The notes under the pieces: model-generated | Databases searched by the model: none | Seen by the model: the letters and a program-made list of their open reading frames with translations, nothing else | Told to the model about the DNA's origin: nothing | In this document: piece by piece, positions 1 through 8,544 of the stretch | Layout: the number at the start of each line of letters is the position of its first letter | Position numbering within the stretch: position 1 is the stretch's first letter | Program-made: the position numbers and the translations under genes | Assembly (NCBI RefSeq): GCF_004804275.1 | Contig: NZ_STGI01000009.1 | Span: forward strand, 124,001 to 188,000 | Source of the DNA: Herbaspirillum sp. ST 5-3 | GTDB taxonomy: Bacteria; Pseudomonadota; Gammaproteobacteria; Burkholderiales; Burkholderiaceae_D | Direction of reading: 5' to 3' | DNA length: 64,000 nt

Positions 1-6
1 CTGCAA

Positions 7-306
7 ATGATGGCCGAGCTGCATCATGGCCTGGATGATCACGGCATCGATCCGGAGCATGCCCACGCGGTCGTCGGCCCGACCGACATCGATGGCGAAA
101 TGTTCGTGCGCGTGAACCTGCATGCGAACGCGGACGATGCGCTGCTCGTTTCATCGGAAAAAGCGATCGGCACGGCGGGTGACTGGATGAGCGAAGTCGA
201 GGATGCCTGCGATGCGCTGACGACGATCGGCGTGAAGTCGGTGTCGCTCGCCATGAAGTACGATGCGGAGGGCAATGCGGTCGATGTGCGGCCGTATAAG
301 CGCTAA
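7..306 (+). CDS. Hypothetical small acidic protein, possibly 5'-truncated by the window edge
   Basis: The reading frame encodes 99 residues from the tandem ATG codons at 7 and 10 and ends at a TAA at 304-306. The frame is still open at base 1, so the true start may lie outside the window. The protein is acidic in its first half and lacks a signal peptide or membrane segment. It ends in a beta-rich looking stretch, VSLAMKYDAEGNAVDVRPY. I do not recognise the family. It is followed by about 150 bp of non-coding sequence before the diguanylate cyclase gene. Confidence 0.6.
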   Translation: MMAELHHGLDDHGIDPEHAHAVVGPTDIDGEMFVRVNLHANADDALLVSSEKAIGTAGDWMSEVEDACDALTTIGVKSVSLAMKYDAEGNAVDVRPYKR

Positions 307-462
307 GGACACGCGTTTTCAGCGCCGGGCAATTCTCCCTGACTGTGGGTAAAATGTCACACCATGCTTTCCAGACGGAAATGGCATGGGAAAAAACCAC
401 GAGAAGTGAATCGCCCGCAGCAGTTTCCGCAGACGGGCACGCGAGCACAGGGAATCGGAGAC

Positions 463-2370
463 ATGGCGCGTTTGGGCTGTTTATTGATGGCTGGCGGCTG
501 GGTGAGATCCGCGGCGCGTGCAATGGCCTTGTGCGTGCTGCATGCGCTGATCCTGGGGGCCGCACCCACTGCCCTGGCGAGCGACGTGGCCGAGCTGTCC
601 GCATCGGTCGACGAATATCCGCTTGGCCGCCATCTCCAGTTTCTGGAAGACCCTTCGGGCGCCCTGACCCTGCAGGATCTTTTGTCGGGCAGATTCGATC
701 AAGGCTTCGCGCATAACCGGAGCGATTCGCCCAATTTCGGTTTTACCGATTCCTCCTACTGGTTCAGGATCGACCTGCTCAACCGCGAAACCATCGCGTC
801 GGAATGGCTGCTGGAATTGCAGTATCCCCTGCTCGACTATGTCGACGTCCATTTGATCTACGCGGGGCCGGACAAGCGCGTCGTGTCGTATCGCGGCGGC
901 GACAGGCTTCCGTTCTCGCAACGGCAGGTAAAACATCACAACATGGTGTTCAAGGTGCCCATGAAGGCAGGCGAAGCGGTGAGCCTGCTGATGCGCGTGC
1001 GCACCGACAGTTCGATGCAGGTGCCGATGACCTTGTGGCGCCCGCACGCCCTGCTCGAACGAGACCAGAAAGAGCATCTGGTGCAAGGCGCCTACTACGG
1101 CATCCTGATCGCGATGCTGCTGTTCAACCTGATGATCTATCTGTCGATACGCGACATCAACTATCTGTTCTATGTCGGCTATCTCGCCAGCATCCTGCTG
1201 TTCCAAAGCACGCTCAACGGCCTCGCGTTCGAATACCTGTGGCCGGACAATCCATGGTGGGGAAATGTCTCGACGCCTTTTTCCATCGGCCTGGTGTACA
1301 CCGCGATCATGCAGTTTTCGCGCGAGTTTCTTCAGTTGCGAAAAAACCTGCCGCGGATGGATAAGGTGTTCAAGGTCTTCCTGTGGCTCTTCGTCATGGT
1401 GATGCTGGTCTCCTTTGCGTTGAACTACACCGTGGCGATCAAGATGGCGACCTTCCTGACGATGATTGCCACGGTGCTCCTCTTTTTCACCGGTTCGCTG
1501 TGCCTGAAGAACGGCGTACTCCACGCCAAATACTTCATGCTGGCGTGGACGGTCCTGCTGGTGTTTGTCTTTGTCTACACCCTGAAGACCTTCGGCATAC
1601 TGCCGCACGTATTCATCACGGAATACGGACTGCAGATCGGCGCAGCGCTGGAAACCATCCTGCTGTCCTATGCGCTGGCACACCGCTTGCGATTGCTGCG
1701 GCTGGAGAATGAGAGCATTCAGCGCGGCATCACGGAAACGCTCGAGCGACGTGTCCGCGAACGGACATCCGAACTTGATCAGGCACTGAACAACCTGGCC
1801 GACGCCAACCGCAAGCTGACCGAGTTAAGCCATATCGACGGTCTCACCGGCGTCGGCAATCGCGCCTACTTCAACCAGGTCCTGTGCAATGAATGGCGGC
1901 GTTCGCTACGCGCCGGCGAGCCGGTCAGCCTGCTCCTGCTCGACATCGATCACTTCAAGAAGGTCAACGACACCTACGGCCATCTGGCCGGCGACATGTG
2001 CCTGAAACAGGTTGCGAACGCCATACGCGCCGTGCTGCAGCGCCCGGCAGATGGCGTGTTCCGCCTCGGCGGCGAGGAATTCGTCGTACTGCTGCCCGGG
2101 ACCGATCCCCAAGGGGCGTTCCACGTGGCCGAACGCATACGGCAAGAAGTCGCGCGCGTCGAGGTCAGGTTCGAGGCGCACATCATCGCTGTCACGGTGA
2201 GCATCGGCGTCAATTCGGTTGTAGCGGACAGCGCTTCCGAAGAAGAGTCACTGATCCACGACGCGGACCTTGCGATGTACGAAGCGAAAAACAAGGGACG
2301 CAACTGCACCTGTCTGTTCAAGTCGTCGCAAGCGCCATCACTGATGCCCTCTGACCCGATCGGTCCGTGA
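463..2370 (+). CDS. 7TM-DISM receptor diguanylate cyclase (GGDEF protein)
   Basis: A 635-residue inner-membrane receptor predicted to make cyclic di-GMP from two GTP. The order is a signal peptide or anchor (about 1-40), a periplasmic 7TMR-DISM extracellular domain (about 50-200, with the family-like pattern YWFRIDLLN), seven hydrophobic segments (about 210-420), a coiled coil starting near LERRVRERTSELDQAL, and a C-terminal GGDEF domain. The active-site motif GGEEF is at residues 536-540. The allosteric RxxD I-site (RPAD, 527-530) is intact, so product inhibition is expected. A longer frame opens at 364, but ATG 463 is preceded by AGGGAA and starts a typical basic-hydrophobic leader. The input signal is unknown. 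Confidence 0.9.
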   Translation: MARLGCLLMAGGWVRSAARAMALCVLHALILGAAPTALASDVAELSASVDEYPLGRHLQFLEDPSGALTLQDLLSGRFDQGFAHNRSDSPNFGFTDSSYWFRIDLLNRETIASEWLLELQYPLLDYVDVHLIYAGPDKRVVSYRGGDRLPFSQRQVKHHNMVFKVPMKAGEAVSLLMRVRTDSSMQVPMTLWRPHALLERDQKEHLVQGAYYGILIAMLLFNLMIYLSIRDINYLFYVGYLASILLFQSTLNGLAFEYLWPDNPWWGNVSTPFSIGLVYTAIMQFSREFLQLRKNLPRMDKVFKVFLWLFVMVMLVSFALNYTVAIKMATFLTMIATVLLFFTGSLCLKNGVLHAKYFMLAWTVLLVFVFVYTLKTFGILPHVFITEYGLQIGAALETILLSYALAHRLRLLRLENESIQRGITETLERRVRERTSELDQALNNLADANRKLTELSHIDGLTGVGNRAYFNQVLCNEWRRSLRAGEPVSLLLLDIDHFKKVNDTYGHLAGDMCLKQVANAIRAVLQRPADGVFRLGGEEFVVLLPGTDPQGAFHVAERIRQEVARVEVRFEAHIIAVTVSIGVNSVVADSASEEESLIHDADLAMYEAKNKGRNCTCLFKSSQAPSLMPSDPIGP

Positions 2371-2621
2371 TCTCCGTTCCCTTGCCGCTCGCGTATCGCC
2401 CCTGCCTTCTTGCGAATAGTTGACGGATTTCGTCAAGCTTGAGCCGGGCGCACTCCCCGGATAAGGCGGAGTGCCATTCTGTTGAAATCCAATAACAGTT
2501 TGATATTCCTCAGTCGCATGAATTGCGTTAGAGGTACTCTGAAAACGGCCTTCTTCGTTCTGCACAGGTCCGGGCCCTCCGGGTCAATCCAATACGACGA
2601 ATAACATAAGGAGAAGCTAGC

Positions 2622-3020
2622 ATGAAACAGGGAACACCCATCCTCGCCCTCGTCATCAGCGCACTGATTTCCTATCCCGTCCTCGCACAAGACACCGCCA
2701 AGCCGAAGACTCGCGCTGAGGTCAAGGCGGAAACCGCAAAAGCCGCCAAGGCCGGTGAACTGAACAAGAACACCGAGTGCACGGACTCTCCTCGCTGCGA
2801 CGCGGGAAAAACGCGCGCCGAAGTCAAGGCTGAAACCGCAAAAGCCGCCAAGACCGGCGAACTGAACAAGAACATTGAGTGCCCCGATGTGCCTCGAACC
2901 AAGGGCACCAGGACCCGTGCCGAGGTCAAGGCCGAAACTGCGCAAGCAGCCAAGGCTGGCGAGCTCAACAAGAACCTGGAATGCGCGGACATCCCTCCCA
3001 AGACCAAGGGCGCCAAGTAA
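2622..3020 (+). CDS. Secreted DUF4148-like protein made of three 34-residue repeats
   Basis: A 132-residue protein with a Sec signal peptide (residues 1-22, ending VLA-QD) followed by three near-identical units starting at Thr30, Thr64 and Thr98. Each unit reads TRAEVKAET(A)xAAKxGELNKN and closes with a Glu-Cys pair. The spacing is exactly 34 residues (102 bp). The TRAEVKAE core resembles the DUF4148 domain common in Burkholderiales, where a single copy is usual. A strong ribosome site (AAGGAG, 2608-2613) precedes ATG 2622. Each unit has one conserved cysteine, with an extra one at residue 59. The function is unknown; a periplasmic or surface location is inferred from the signal peptide. Confidence 0.8.
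   Translation: MKQGTPILALVISALISYPVLAQDTAKPKTRAEVKAETAKAAKAGELNKNTECTDSPRCDAGKTRAEVKAETAKAAKTGELNKNIECPDVPRTKGTRTRAEVKAETAQAAKAGELNKNLECADIPPKTKGAK
2709..3010 (+). repeat. Three tandem 102-bp coding repeats
   Basis: Units begin at 2709, 2811 and 2913 and encode the repeated TRAEVKAET...GELNKN modules of the secreted protein. The copies have diverged mainly at third codon positions and in the linkers after the Glu-Cys pair. This suggests an older duplication kept at the protein level rather than a recent slippage event. Confidence 0.85.
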
Positions 3021-3086
3021 GCTTGCACCGCAAGGCGATGCTTGTCCGAGACTGATGGCGAAGAAGCGATGTGCTTTTTCGCCCTG

Positions 3087-3342
3087 TCAGACGTACTGCT
3101 TCCTCGATACAGCTCGAACTCGTCGCGGATGACGGCCTTGCGCCTGCAGGGCGGCTGCGAACTTCAGCCAGGCGGCCACCTCGCCCGGCATTGCCGGCCT
3201 CCCCCGGGCCGCTCAGCGCCTCATTTTCCTCAAACACTCTTGCCGCCTCGGCCGGCACAAGATTTTCCGCGACCAGCCCACGCGTGCTGCGACACGACGT
3301 ACAATGAAATTCCTCAAGCTGCTTTCGCACAGTAGTCGGCAT
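3087..3342 (-). pseudogene. Possible frameshifted small gene, divergent from the HDOD gene
   Basis: An ATG at 3342 (minus strand) follows an excellent ribosome site (GGAGGGGAG, 7 bp upstream) and opens a frame beginning MPTTVRKQLEEFHCTSC. After about 47 codons, at a run of five G, the natural continuation moves to another frame. That frame reads MPGEVAAWLKFAAALQ and ends in SRKQYV before a TGA at 3087-3089. Removing one G joins the two into an ORF of about 84 residues. The alternative is that neither part is real: the ribosome site lies inside the start of the oppositely oriented HDOD gene. I do not recognise the family. Confidence 0.3.
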
Positions 3343-4201
3343 GACAACACTCCCCTCCGGCATCGCGCCCTGGACGGAATTCCTGAGCGCCAAGGAAGTC
3401 CCGGTCCTGCGCCAGACCGCGCATTCCATCGCGCAAGCACACGAGCGCGCCGACCGCATCAATATCCGCGAAATTGCCGACATCGTTTTGCATGATCCGC
3501 TGATGACAGTGCGCCTGCTGCGCTTCAGCGCGCGCAATCGCGGGCGGCGCCAGCTGCAGGACATCTCGACCGTCGAGCACGCAGTGATGATGCTGGGCGT
3601 CGAACCCTTCTTTCACCACTTCTCGCAATTCGACATCGCCGAGGAACGTCTCGCGCAGCATCCGAAGGCACTGCTCGGCCTGCTGCATGTCATTCGACGC
3701 GCGCAGCGGGCGGCGCGTTACGCTGCGGATTGGGCAATGTGGCGCTGCGATCTGAACAGCGAGGAAGTGGCGGTTGCCGCCCTGCTGCACGACCTGGCCG
3801 AGATGCTGCTCTGGTGCTTCGCGCCGCAGCAGGCGATGGAGATTGCCGAGCTGCGCAGGACACATCCCGCAATGCGCAGCGCCGACGCGCAGCAAAGCGT
3901 GCTGCGGTTTTCGCTGCATGGCTTGCAGGAATCGCTCTGCCGGGCCTGGGAACTGCCTGAACTGTTGTTGAGCCTGATGGACGATGCGCACAGCGAGCGG
4001 CCGCGGGTCAAGAACGTCAAGCTCGCCGTCGACCTGGCGCGCCATTCGTCCCAGGGCTGGGACGATCCGGCGCTGCCGGATGATTTCCGTGCGATCGCCA
4101 GGCTGATGAATATCGACGAGGAGACCTTGAAGCTCAGGCTTGGTTTGAAGGGCTTGGGCGAGATGAACGAGCCACAAGCCCCTCCCTCGCCGCCCGGCTA
4201 G
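3341..4201 (+). CDS. HDOD domain protein
   Basis: A 286-residue soluble protein whose first 220 residues follow the HDOD pattern: helical, with IADIVLHDPLMTVRLLRFSARNRG and later VAALLHDLAEMLLW. HDOD proteins are non-catalytic HD-fold relatives used in bacterial signalling, often beside two-component or c-di-GMP proteins. Here a diguanylate cyclase lies just upstream on the same strand, though not in an operon. The ATG at 3341 has no clear Shine-Dalgarno sequence, but the domain begins within 10 residues, so a later start would cut it. A proline-rich tail closes the protein. The partner is unknown. Confidence 0.8.
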   Translation: MTTLPSGIAPWTEFLSAKEVPVLRQTAHSIAQAHERADRINIREIADIVLHDPLMTVRLLRFSARNRGRRQLQDISTVEHAVMMLGVEPFFHHFSQFDIAEERLAQHPKALLGLLHVIRRAQRAARYAADWAMWRCDLNSEEVAVAALLHDLAEMLLWCFAPQQAMEIAELRRTHPAMRSADAQQSVLRFSLHGLQESLCRAWELPELLLSLMDDAHSERPRVKNVKLAVDLARHSSQGWDDPALPDDFRAIARLMNIDEETLKLRLGLKGLGEMNEPQAPPSPPG

Positions 4202-4252
4202 AACCCTGACCGGGCCACGCGTGCGTGCCGGCTCCAGGATTCACACCGGAAT

Positions 4253-4780
4253 TCAGAAGTATTTCTTGACGACCTCGCCGAATGCATCTTCGACGGACTT
4301 GCCCTGCTTCATCAGCTGGGTGATCTCTTCAGTGTATTCGGAGATTCTCGGCGGCAGCGATTGCCGGTTATTCTTGAAGTATTCATAGCGCTGCGCGGCG
4401 AATTGTTCCTCCAGCTTGGCCGCACTGGTGCGCGTCCCGCCGCTGCCGGCGCGAACGACGCGCGACGTGCGCGACGCGGGGCGCGAACTGGCACCGATCC
4501 CGGAAATGGCAGCCTTGATCTGATCCACGGTGAAGATCGGCGTGGCGTTGACGCCGGTGAATTCATCGCCCTCGACGCGGAACAGGTGATGGTTGCGGTC
4601 GAAGGCCATTGTCTTGTCAAAGGTATTCACGACCTGATAGCTCGGCTCGGAACCGCCGCTGATGAGCGAAAACTGAACGCGATCGCCGTATTCGCCCATT
4701 TTCTCCAGGACGCCTTTGAGATATTCGACCGGAAGGGTGTCAAAGTTGCCGTTCCAGCGTTTGCTTCGTGATGTGACCAA
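4253..4780 (-). CDS. Hypothetical protein (unknown family)
   Basis: A frame of about 175-180 residues on the minus strand with no ATG near its beginning. TTG at 4780 follows GAGG by nine bases; TTG at 4795 is the other candidate, and an in-frame stop lies just upstream of it. The N-terminal half (about 1-90) looks like a compact alpha/beta domain. A Ser/Arg/Gly-rich linker follows, and the C-terminal helix reads ITQLMKQGKSVEDAFGEVVKKYF. There is no signal peptide and no membrane segment. Codon use matches the neighbours. I cannot assign a family. Confidence 0.55.
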   Translation of the reverse strand: MVTSRSKRWNGNFDTLPVEYLKGVLEKMGEYGDRVQFSLISGGSEPSYQVVNTFDKTMAFDRNHHLFRVEGDEFTGVNATPIFTVDQIKAAISGIGASSRPASRTSRVVRAGSGGTRTSAAKLEEQFAAQRYEYFKNNRQSLPPRISEYTEEITQLMKQGKSVEDAFGEVVKKYF

Positions 4781-4967
4781 TGTAATGTGCCTCAAGAAAA
4801 GTTACTGATATGCATGTGCCTCGCCATTCGTGACGTGGGCGCAAAAAGGTATCGGGGGGCGCATTATCTCGCAACTTGCGGAAGATCGCTTTGATCTTGT
4901 CGTGACGGCCTTGCTCTTTCACCCTGAAAAGCCGATGCTTCGCGTCAATCCTTTTCGCAGCTCGCCC

Positions 4968-5660
4968 TCATGATGCCTCGCCGGGCGGACCGGAAGCATG
5001 TTGCGCGAAGGGCATGGCGAGCCGCAGGTCCTGCACAAAGCGCGCATACGCACCATCCCGAGCCTCGGGCGGCACGCGCAACAGGTAGGATGGGTGCACG
5101 GTGATGAGGATGTGCATTGCACCGCTGAACGCATTCAGCCTGCCGCGATTGACTTCGATCGGCGTGGCTCGTCCCAGCAAGGCGCGGGCGGCGGTGGCGC
5201 CCATGGCGACCACGAGTGCCGGCGCGACAAGTTCAAGTTCACGTTCCAGCCATTGATGGCAAGCGGCGATTTCGCTGTCGCCCGGCTTTTTGTGCAGGCG
5301 TCGCTTGCCGCGGGGTTCCCATTTGAAATGTTTCACTGCATTGGTGACGTACACCTGATCGCGGCGTATGCCTGCATCTTCCAGCGCACGATCGAGCAAC
5401 TTTCCCGCCGGTCCGACAAAGGGATGGCCGATGCGGTCTTCCTGATCGCCGGGCTGCTCGCCGACCAGCATGATGGGCGCGTGCGCCGGCCCTTCGCCGA
5501 ATACGGTCTGGGTTGCATTCGCCCACAAGGGGCAGTCCCTGCAGTGCTTCGCGGCTTCACGCACTTCCTGCAAGGTATCGGCATCGGGGGCTATGCGCGT
5601 TGCGTCTTGCGGCGGTACACGCCGGACGCGTTTTCTGACTGGCTGGTGGATGGCAGGCAT
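4968..5660 (-). CDS. udgX: UdgX-type uracil-DNA glycosylase (family 4-like superfamily)
   Basis: A 230-residue member of the uracil-DNA glycosylase superfamily. Visible motifs are CRDCPLW (C40, C43) for the Fe-S cluster, the active-site motif GEQPGDQED (67-75), TNAVKHFKW (106-114) and the C-terminal TVHPSYLLR. Residues 119-125 read KRRLHKK, matching the R-loop that sets the UdgX subgroup apart from ordinary family 4 enzymes. In Mycobacterium UdgX the histidine of this loop becomes covalently linked to the abasic sugar after uracil removal, so the enzyme stays bound to DNA. His123 is the equivalent here. The role is presumably DNA repair or damage marking; the covalent chemistry is inferred from the motif alone. 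Confidence 0.85.
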   Translation of the reverse strand: MPAIHQPVRKRVRRVPPQDATRIAPDADTLQEVREAAKHCRDCPLWANATQTVFGEGPAHAPIMLVGEQPGDQEDRIGHPFVGPAGKLLDRALEDAGIRRDQVYVTNAVKHFKWEPRGKRRLHKKPGDSEIAACHQWLERELELVAPALVVAMGATAARALLGRATPIEVNRGRLNAFSGAMHILITVHPSYLLRVPPEARDGAYARFVQDLRLAMPFAQHASGPPGEAS

Positions 5661-5782
5661 CGTCTTCGCAAGCAGAAGAAGTTCACCCTATTGTGATTCC
5701 ATGCTTGCAAAATCGTTCAGCGGCCGCGTCTGACCGGCGAATCTCTTTCGGCCGCCTTTCCGACTGCGGAAGATTTTCCTGC

Positions 5783-6094
5783 TTACTGCGTTGTAGCCGG
5801 CGGCGCTGCGCCGGTTGCCGTGGTCGGCACCGGCTGCGCGGTGCAGGCGAAGTTCGGCGCTCCACTGGTGGTCGCCGTGCTCGACTGTGCACAGAACACA
5901 ACCAGCTTGCTCGCCGTATCAATGAACCATGCCGTGGCCGTGGGTGTGTTGGAGGCAATCGAGGAACCGGACGATCCGATCAAGGGGATGTAGGGAATCG
6001 AACTGGTACTGCCGGTGGTCGGTGCGGGCGTCTGCGCAAGTGCAAGGGATGCGGGTAGCACGAGTGTTGCGACAAGAATCGAAACGGATTTCAT
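5783..6094 (-). CDS. Small secreted Thr/Ser/Ala-rich protein
   Basis: A 103-residue protein starting at ATG 6094 behind AGGAG. It has a clear Sec signal peptide (MKSVSILVATLVLPASLALA-QT) followed by a low-complexity Thr/Ser/Pro/Ala region with two cysteines near the C-terminus (FCAQ and FACTAQ). A longer frame runs to 6166 but lacks a ribosome site. It is likely periplasmic or extracellular. Family and function are unknown. Confidence 0.65.
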   Translation of the reverse strand: MKSVSILVATLVLPASLALAQTPAPTTGSTSSIPYIPLIGSSGSSIASNTPTATAWFIDTASKLVVFCAQSSTATTSGAPNFACTAQPVPTTATGAAPPATTQ

Positions 6095-6313
6095 AAGCTG
6101 CTCCTGTGAAAAATGCGGGCCGGCCAGACGTTCCCTCCAGTATGGCGAGCCGCCCTCAAAGCGCAATGCGATGAGGGCAATTCAAGCCGTGAACACGAGC
6201 CTCAAGGACACATCCTTGGGCCGTCTCAACGGATCGTCGCAAGGACTGAACGGATCGCGCAGAGCGCAATCACTCCTCTCGATTGAGCCGCTTGCAACGA
6301 GGAGGAAAATCGG

Positions 6314-7303
6314 ATGATCGTCGTACAAATTCACAGCGGCCTCGGCAACCAGTTGTTCATGTACGCCGCAGCGCGCGCCCTGGCGCACAAGCACAATACC
6401 TCCCTCTACCTGGATGTCGATACCGATTGCAGGGAGGGACGCAACTTCGGCGAATATGTCGGACATTCATTTCAGCTCGACAAATTCGATATCAAGGCCG
6501 ATTACCCGGACATGTCCGCAGCCGTGCCAGCCGGACAGGCGTCGGGCATCGGCGCCTATAGTGCCATCAAGAGCCGCCTGCGCGACATCAAGATTCTCAA
6601 AAGCGCGGTAAGACTGCTGCGCGATCAGGGCGTGGACCTGTCGAAGCTGGCAATGAGACTATCCGGCACTCACAAGCGCATGTTCATGGAAGCGCGCGGC
6701 GATTGGCATTACAAGCCGCATTTTTTCGAATTGCCCGATGAGACGATCCTGCGAGGCTGCTTTCTTTCATATCGATATTTCGATTCGCTGCGCGATCAGA
6801 TTGTGGACGAATTGAAGCTGAAAGAGCCTTTGTCGTCGCAGAGCAGGATCGTTGAAGAACGCATTCTGGCGTGCGAATCGGTCAGCCTGCATGTGCGTCG
6901 CGGCGACGTGGTCACCAACCCGGAATACAGGAGCTGGTACGAGGGCGTGGTCACCGATCAGTATTACCGGAATGCGATTGCCTACTTCGAGGAAAAACTG
7001 GCGCATCCCCACTTCTTTGTCTTTTCCGATGAAATCGAATGGGCTAAAGCGAATCTTCCGATACGCGGCAAGGTCAGCTACGTCGACCATAACGGCCCGG
7101 AGCGCGGCTACGAGGACCTGCACCTGATGAGCCGGTGCAAGCACAATGTGACGGCCGGATTCAGCTCGTTCAGCTGGTGGGCCGCGTACCTCAACAAGAA
7201 TCCGGACAAGATCGTGGTCAGGACGCGGCGCATGAATGCGCTGGATCACCTGAATCATCCGGAGGATTTCTTTCCGGAGGGATGGGTGGTGGTGGATTCC
7301 TGA
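6314..7303 (+). CDS. Glycosyltransferase family 11 (alpha-1,2-fucosyltransferase-like)
   Basis: A 329-residue protein with the GT11 hallmarks. The N-terminus reads VVQIHSGLGNQLFMYAAARALA, the family's opening motif. The GDP-fucose-binding motif SLHVRRGDVVTNP sits near residues 194-206. The C-terminal region contains NVTAGFSSFSWWAAYLN, matching the conserved SSFSWWAAWL block. The enzyme would transfer fucose from GDP-fucose to a surface glycan. The ribosome site AGGAGG lies 9 bases before ATG 6314. Its 3' end overlaps the convergent acyltransferase gene by 49 bp. No GDP-fucose synthesis or export genes are seen nearby, so the acceptor is unknown. Confidence 0.85.
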   Translation: MIVVQIHSGLGNQLFMYAAARALAHKHNTSLYLDVDTDCREGRNFGEYVGHSFQLDKFDIKADYPDMSAAVPAGQASGIGAYSAIKSRLRDIKILKSAVRLLRDQGVDLSKLAMRLSGTHKRMFMEARGDWHYKPHFFELPDETILRGCFLSYRYFDSLRDQIVDELKLKEPLSSQSRIVEERILACESVSLHVRRGDVVTNPEYRSWYEGVVTDQYYRNAIAYFEEKLAHPHFFVFSDEIEWAKANLPIRGKVSYVDHNGPERGYEDLHLMSRCKHNVTAGFSSFSWWAAYLNKNPDKIVVRTRRMNALDHLNHPEDFFPEGWVVVDS

Positions 7304-8463
7304 GGCGGTCGAACGACATCGCCGGACGATCTCTTGCGCTGCCGCAGCCGGTTCACGACTTGCGCGATGAAGCGCGCACCCGGTGCGTCGGAGCGCTCCG
7401 CATCATGCAGCAGCCACTGCTTGATCGCGAGAACGCGTCCGTCGATCGCCTTCCTGACGATGCGCTTGCCATGGGCGATTGCGTGTACCAGATTGCGGTA
7501 GATGTCGAGGTGTTGAATATCGTGGCGCTCCGCCAGCAGCCGGTACTTGTAGCCATACCTGCCTTGCAGTAAATGGAAGCGCTTGCCTCCCCGCGCAATG
7601 CCTTCGCAAATCGTGTGGTAGTAGCAGAGGATGCCGAGGCTGTAATCGTTGTACCGCGGATCGTGCGCGATCACGTGCATGAAGTAATTTTCACCGATAC
7701 GAAAACCGATTGCGCCGGCACACACCTCCCCTTCGATGGTAGCGAGGCCAATGAGGCCGCACTGTTTCGCCAGCTGCACGATCCATCGCGTTTCCTCTTC
7801 GGTATAGCGTGGTTCGATGTTCTTGCTCTCCATTCTGATGCAACCCAGGCGGATGACGTCGCGGATGTCCTGTTCGCCGATGTCTTCTGCAACGCAAATG
7901 CGGTAGGCATAGGTCGGGAAATCGCGTTGCAAGGCACTGGTGTAGCGCTTGATGTTGCGCCGCATGTTCTTGCCGATGCGGGCATCGTAGTCCTGCGGCG
8001 TGGACGGCAAGTTGACGATCATGTCCTCGGTATGGTTCACCGCATGCCATGGATAAGTCAGGCTTCGGAGCACGGTCCGCACCCGGTTGAAGGTGACCCG
8101 TTTGACCGACCTGAACGTACCGAACATGTATGCCGCAAAGCGCCGGATTTCCTCTTCATCGAGTTGCACGAATTCGCTGATGACGGTAACTGCATTGCCC
8201 TCCACCCGGAACAGGAGAACGGTAACTGGTGCGCCATCCTTGCTGGCGACATAGGTACTTGCGCCATCGAGCTGCCCTGTCATTGCGAGGTACGAGGGCA
8301 GGCAGTAGAGATGGCCATGCAGGCGCACTATCTCGGCGCTGGCAAATGGCGGCACTTCCTTGTCGTAACAGGCGATGCTGAATTCCTCGGGCCGTGCCTG
8401 CTGCCCCGGAAAACGTTCATCGGTTTTCTTGCCGATGGATGGAGCACTGCTGAGCGTATTCAT
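7255..8463 (-). CDS. FemAB/GNAT-type acyltransferase (paralogue 1)
   Basis: A protein of about 402 residues starting at ATG 8463 behind AGAGG (a TTG 27 bp upstream is the alternative). It resembles the BioF2-like/Acetyltransf_6 group of GNAT-fold enzymes. The central block has IGKNMRRNIKRY, then a glycine-containing acyl-CoA-type region (CGLIGLATIEGEVCAGAIGFRIGENYF), then AHDPRYNDYSLGILCYYHTICEGIARGG and LLQGRYGYKYRLLAE. These features are shared with the next gene. Members often acylate sugars or peptides in surface polysaccharide loci, which suits the adjacent fucosyltransferase. It overlaps the end of that gene tail to tail. Confidence 0.75.
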   Translation of the reverse strand: MNTLSSAPSIGKKTDERFPGQQARPEEFSIACYDKEVPPFASAEIVRLHGHLYCLPSYLAMTGQLDGASTYVASKDGAPVTVLLFRVEGNAVTVISEFVQLDEEEIRRFAAYMFGTFRSVKRVTFNRVRTVLRSLTYPWHAVNHTEDMIVNLPSTPQDYDARIGKNMRRNIKRYTSALQRDFPTYAYRICVAEDIGEQDIRDVIRLGCIRMESKNIEPRYTEEETRWIVQLAKQCGLIGLATIEGEVCAGAIGFRIGENYFMHVIAHDPRYNDYSLGILCYYHTICEGIARGGKRFHLLQGRYGYKYRLLAERHDIQHLDIYRNLVHAIAHGKRIVRKAIDGRVLAIKQWLLHDAERSDAPGARFIAQVVNRLRQRKRSSGDVVRPPQESTTTHPSGKKSSG

Positions 8464-8544
8464 GAATGACGACCTCTCTTTCCCGGGCAACGATGGTTGA
8501 AGCGGGGCTATTCCTGCGTCGAGCGCCGCATGCGGCGGACTGCG

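Noticed and set aside
481-1683. Long minus-strand ORF of 400 codons opposite the diguanylate cyclase
   Set aside because: It is Gln/His/Arg-rich with no domain, a typical antisense shadow of a GC-rich gene.
2709-3010. Three 102-bp repeats considered as a CRISPR-like array
   Set aside because: The repeats are coding, in frame and without unique spacers.
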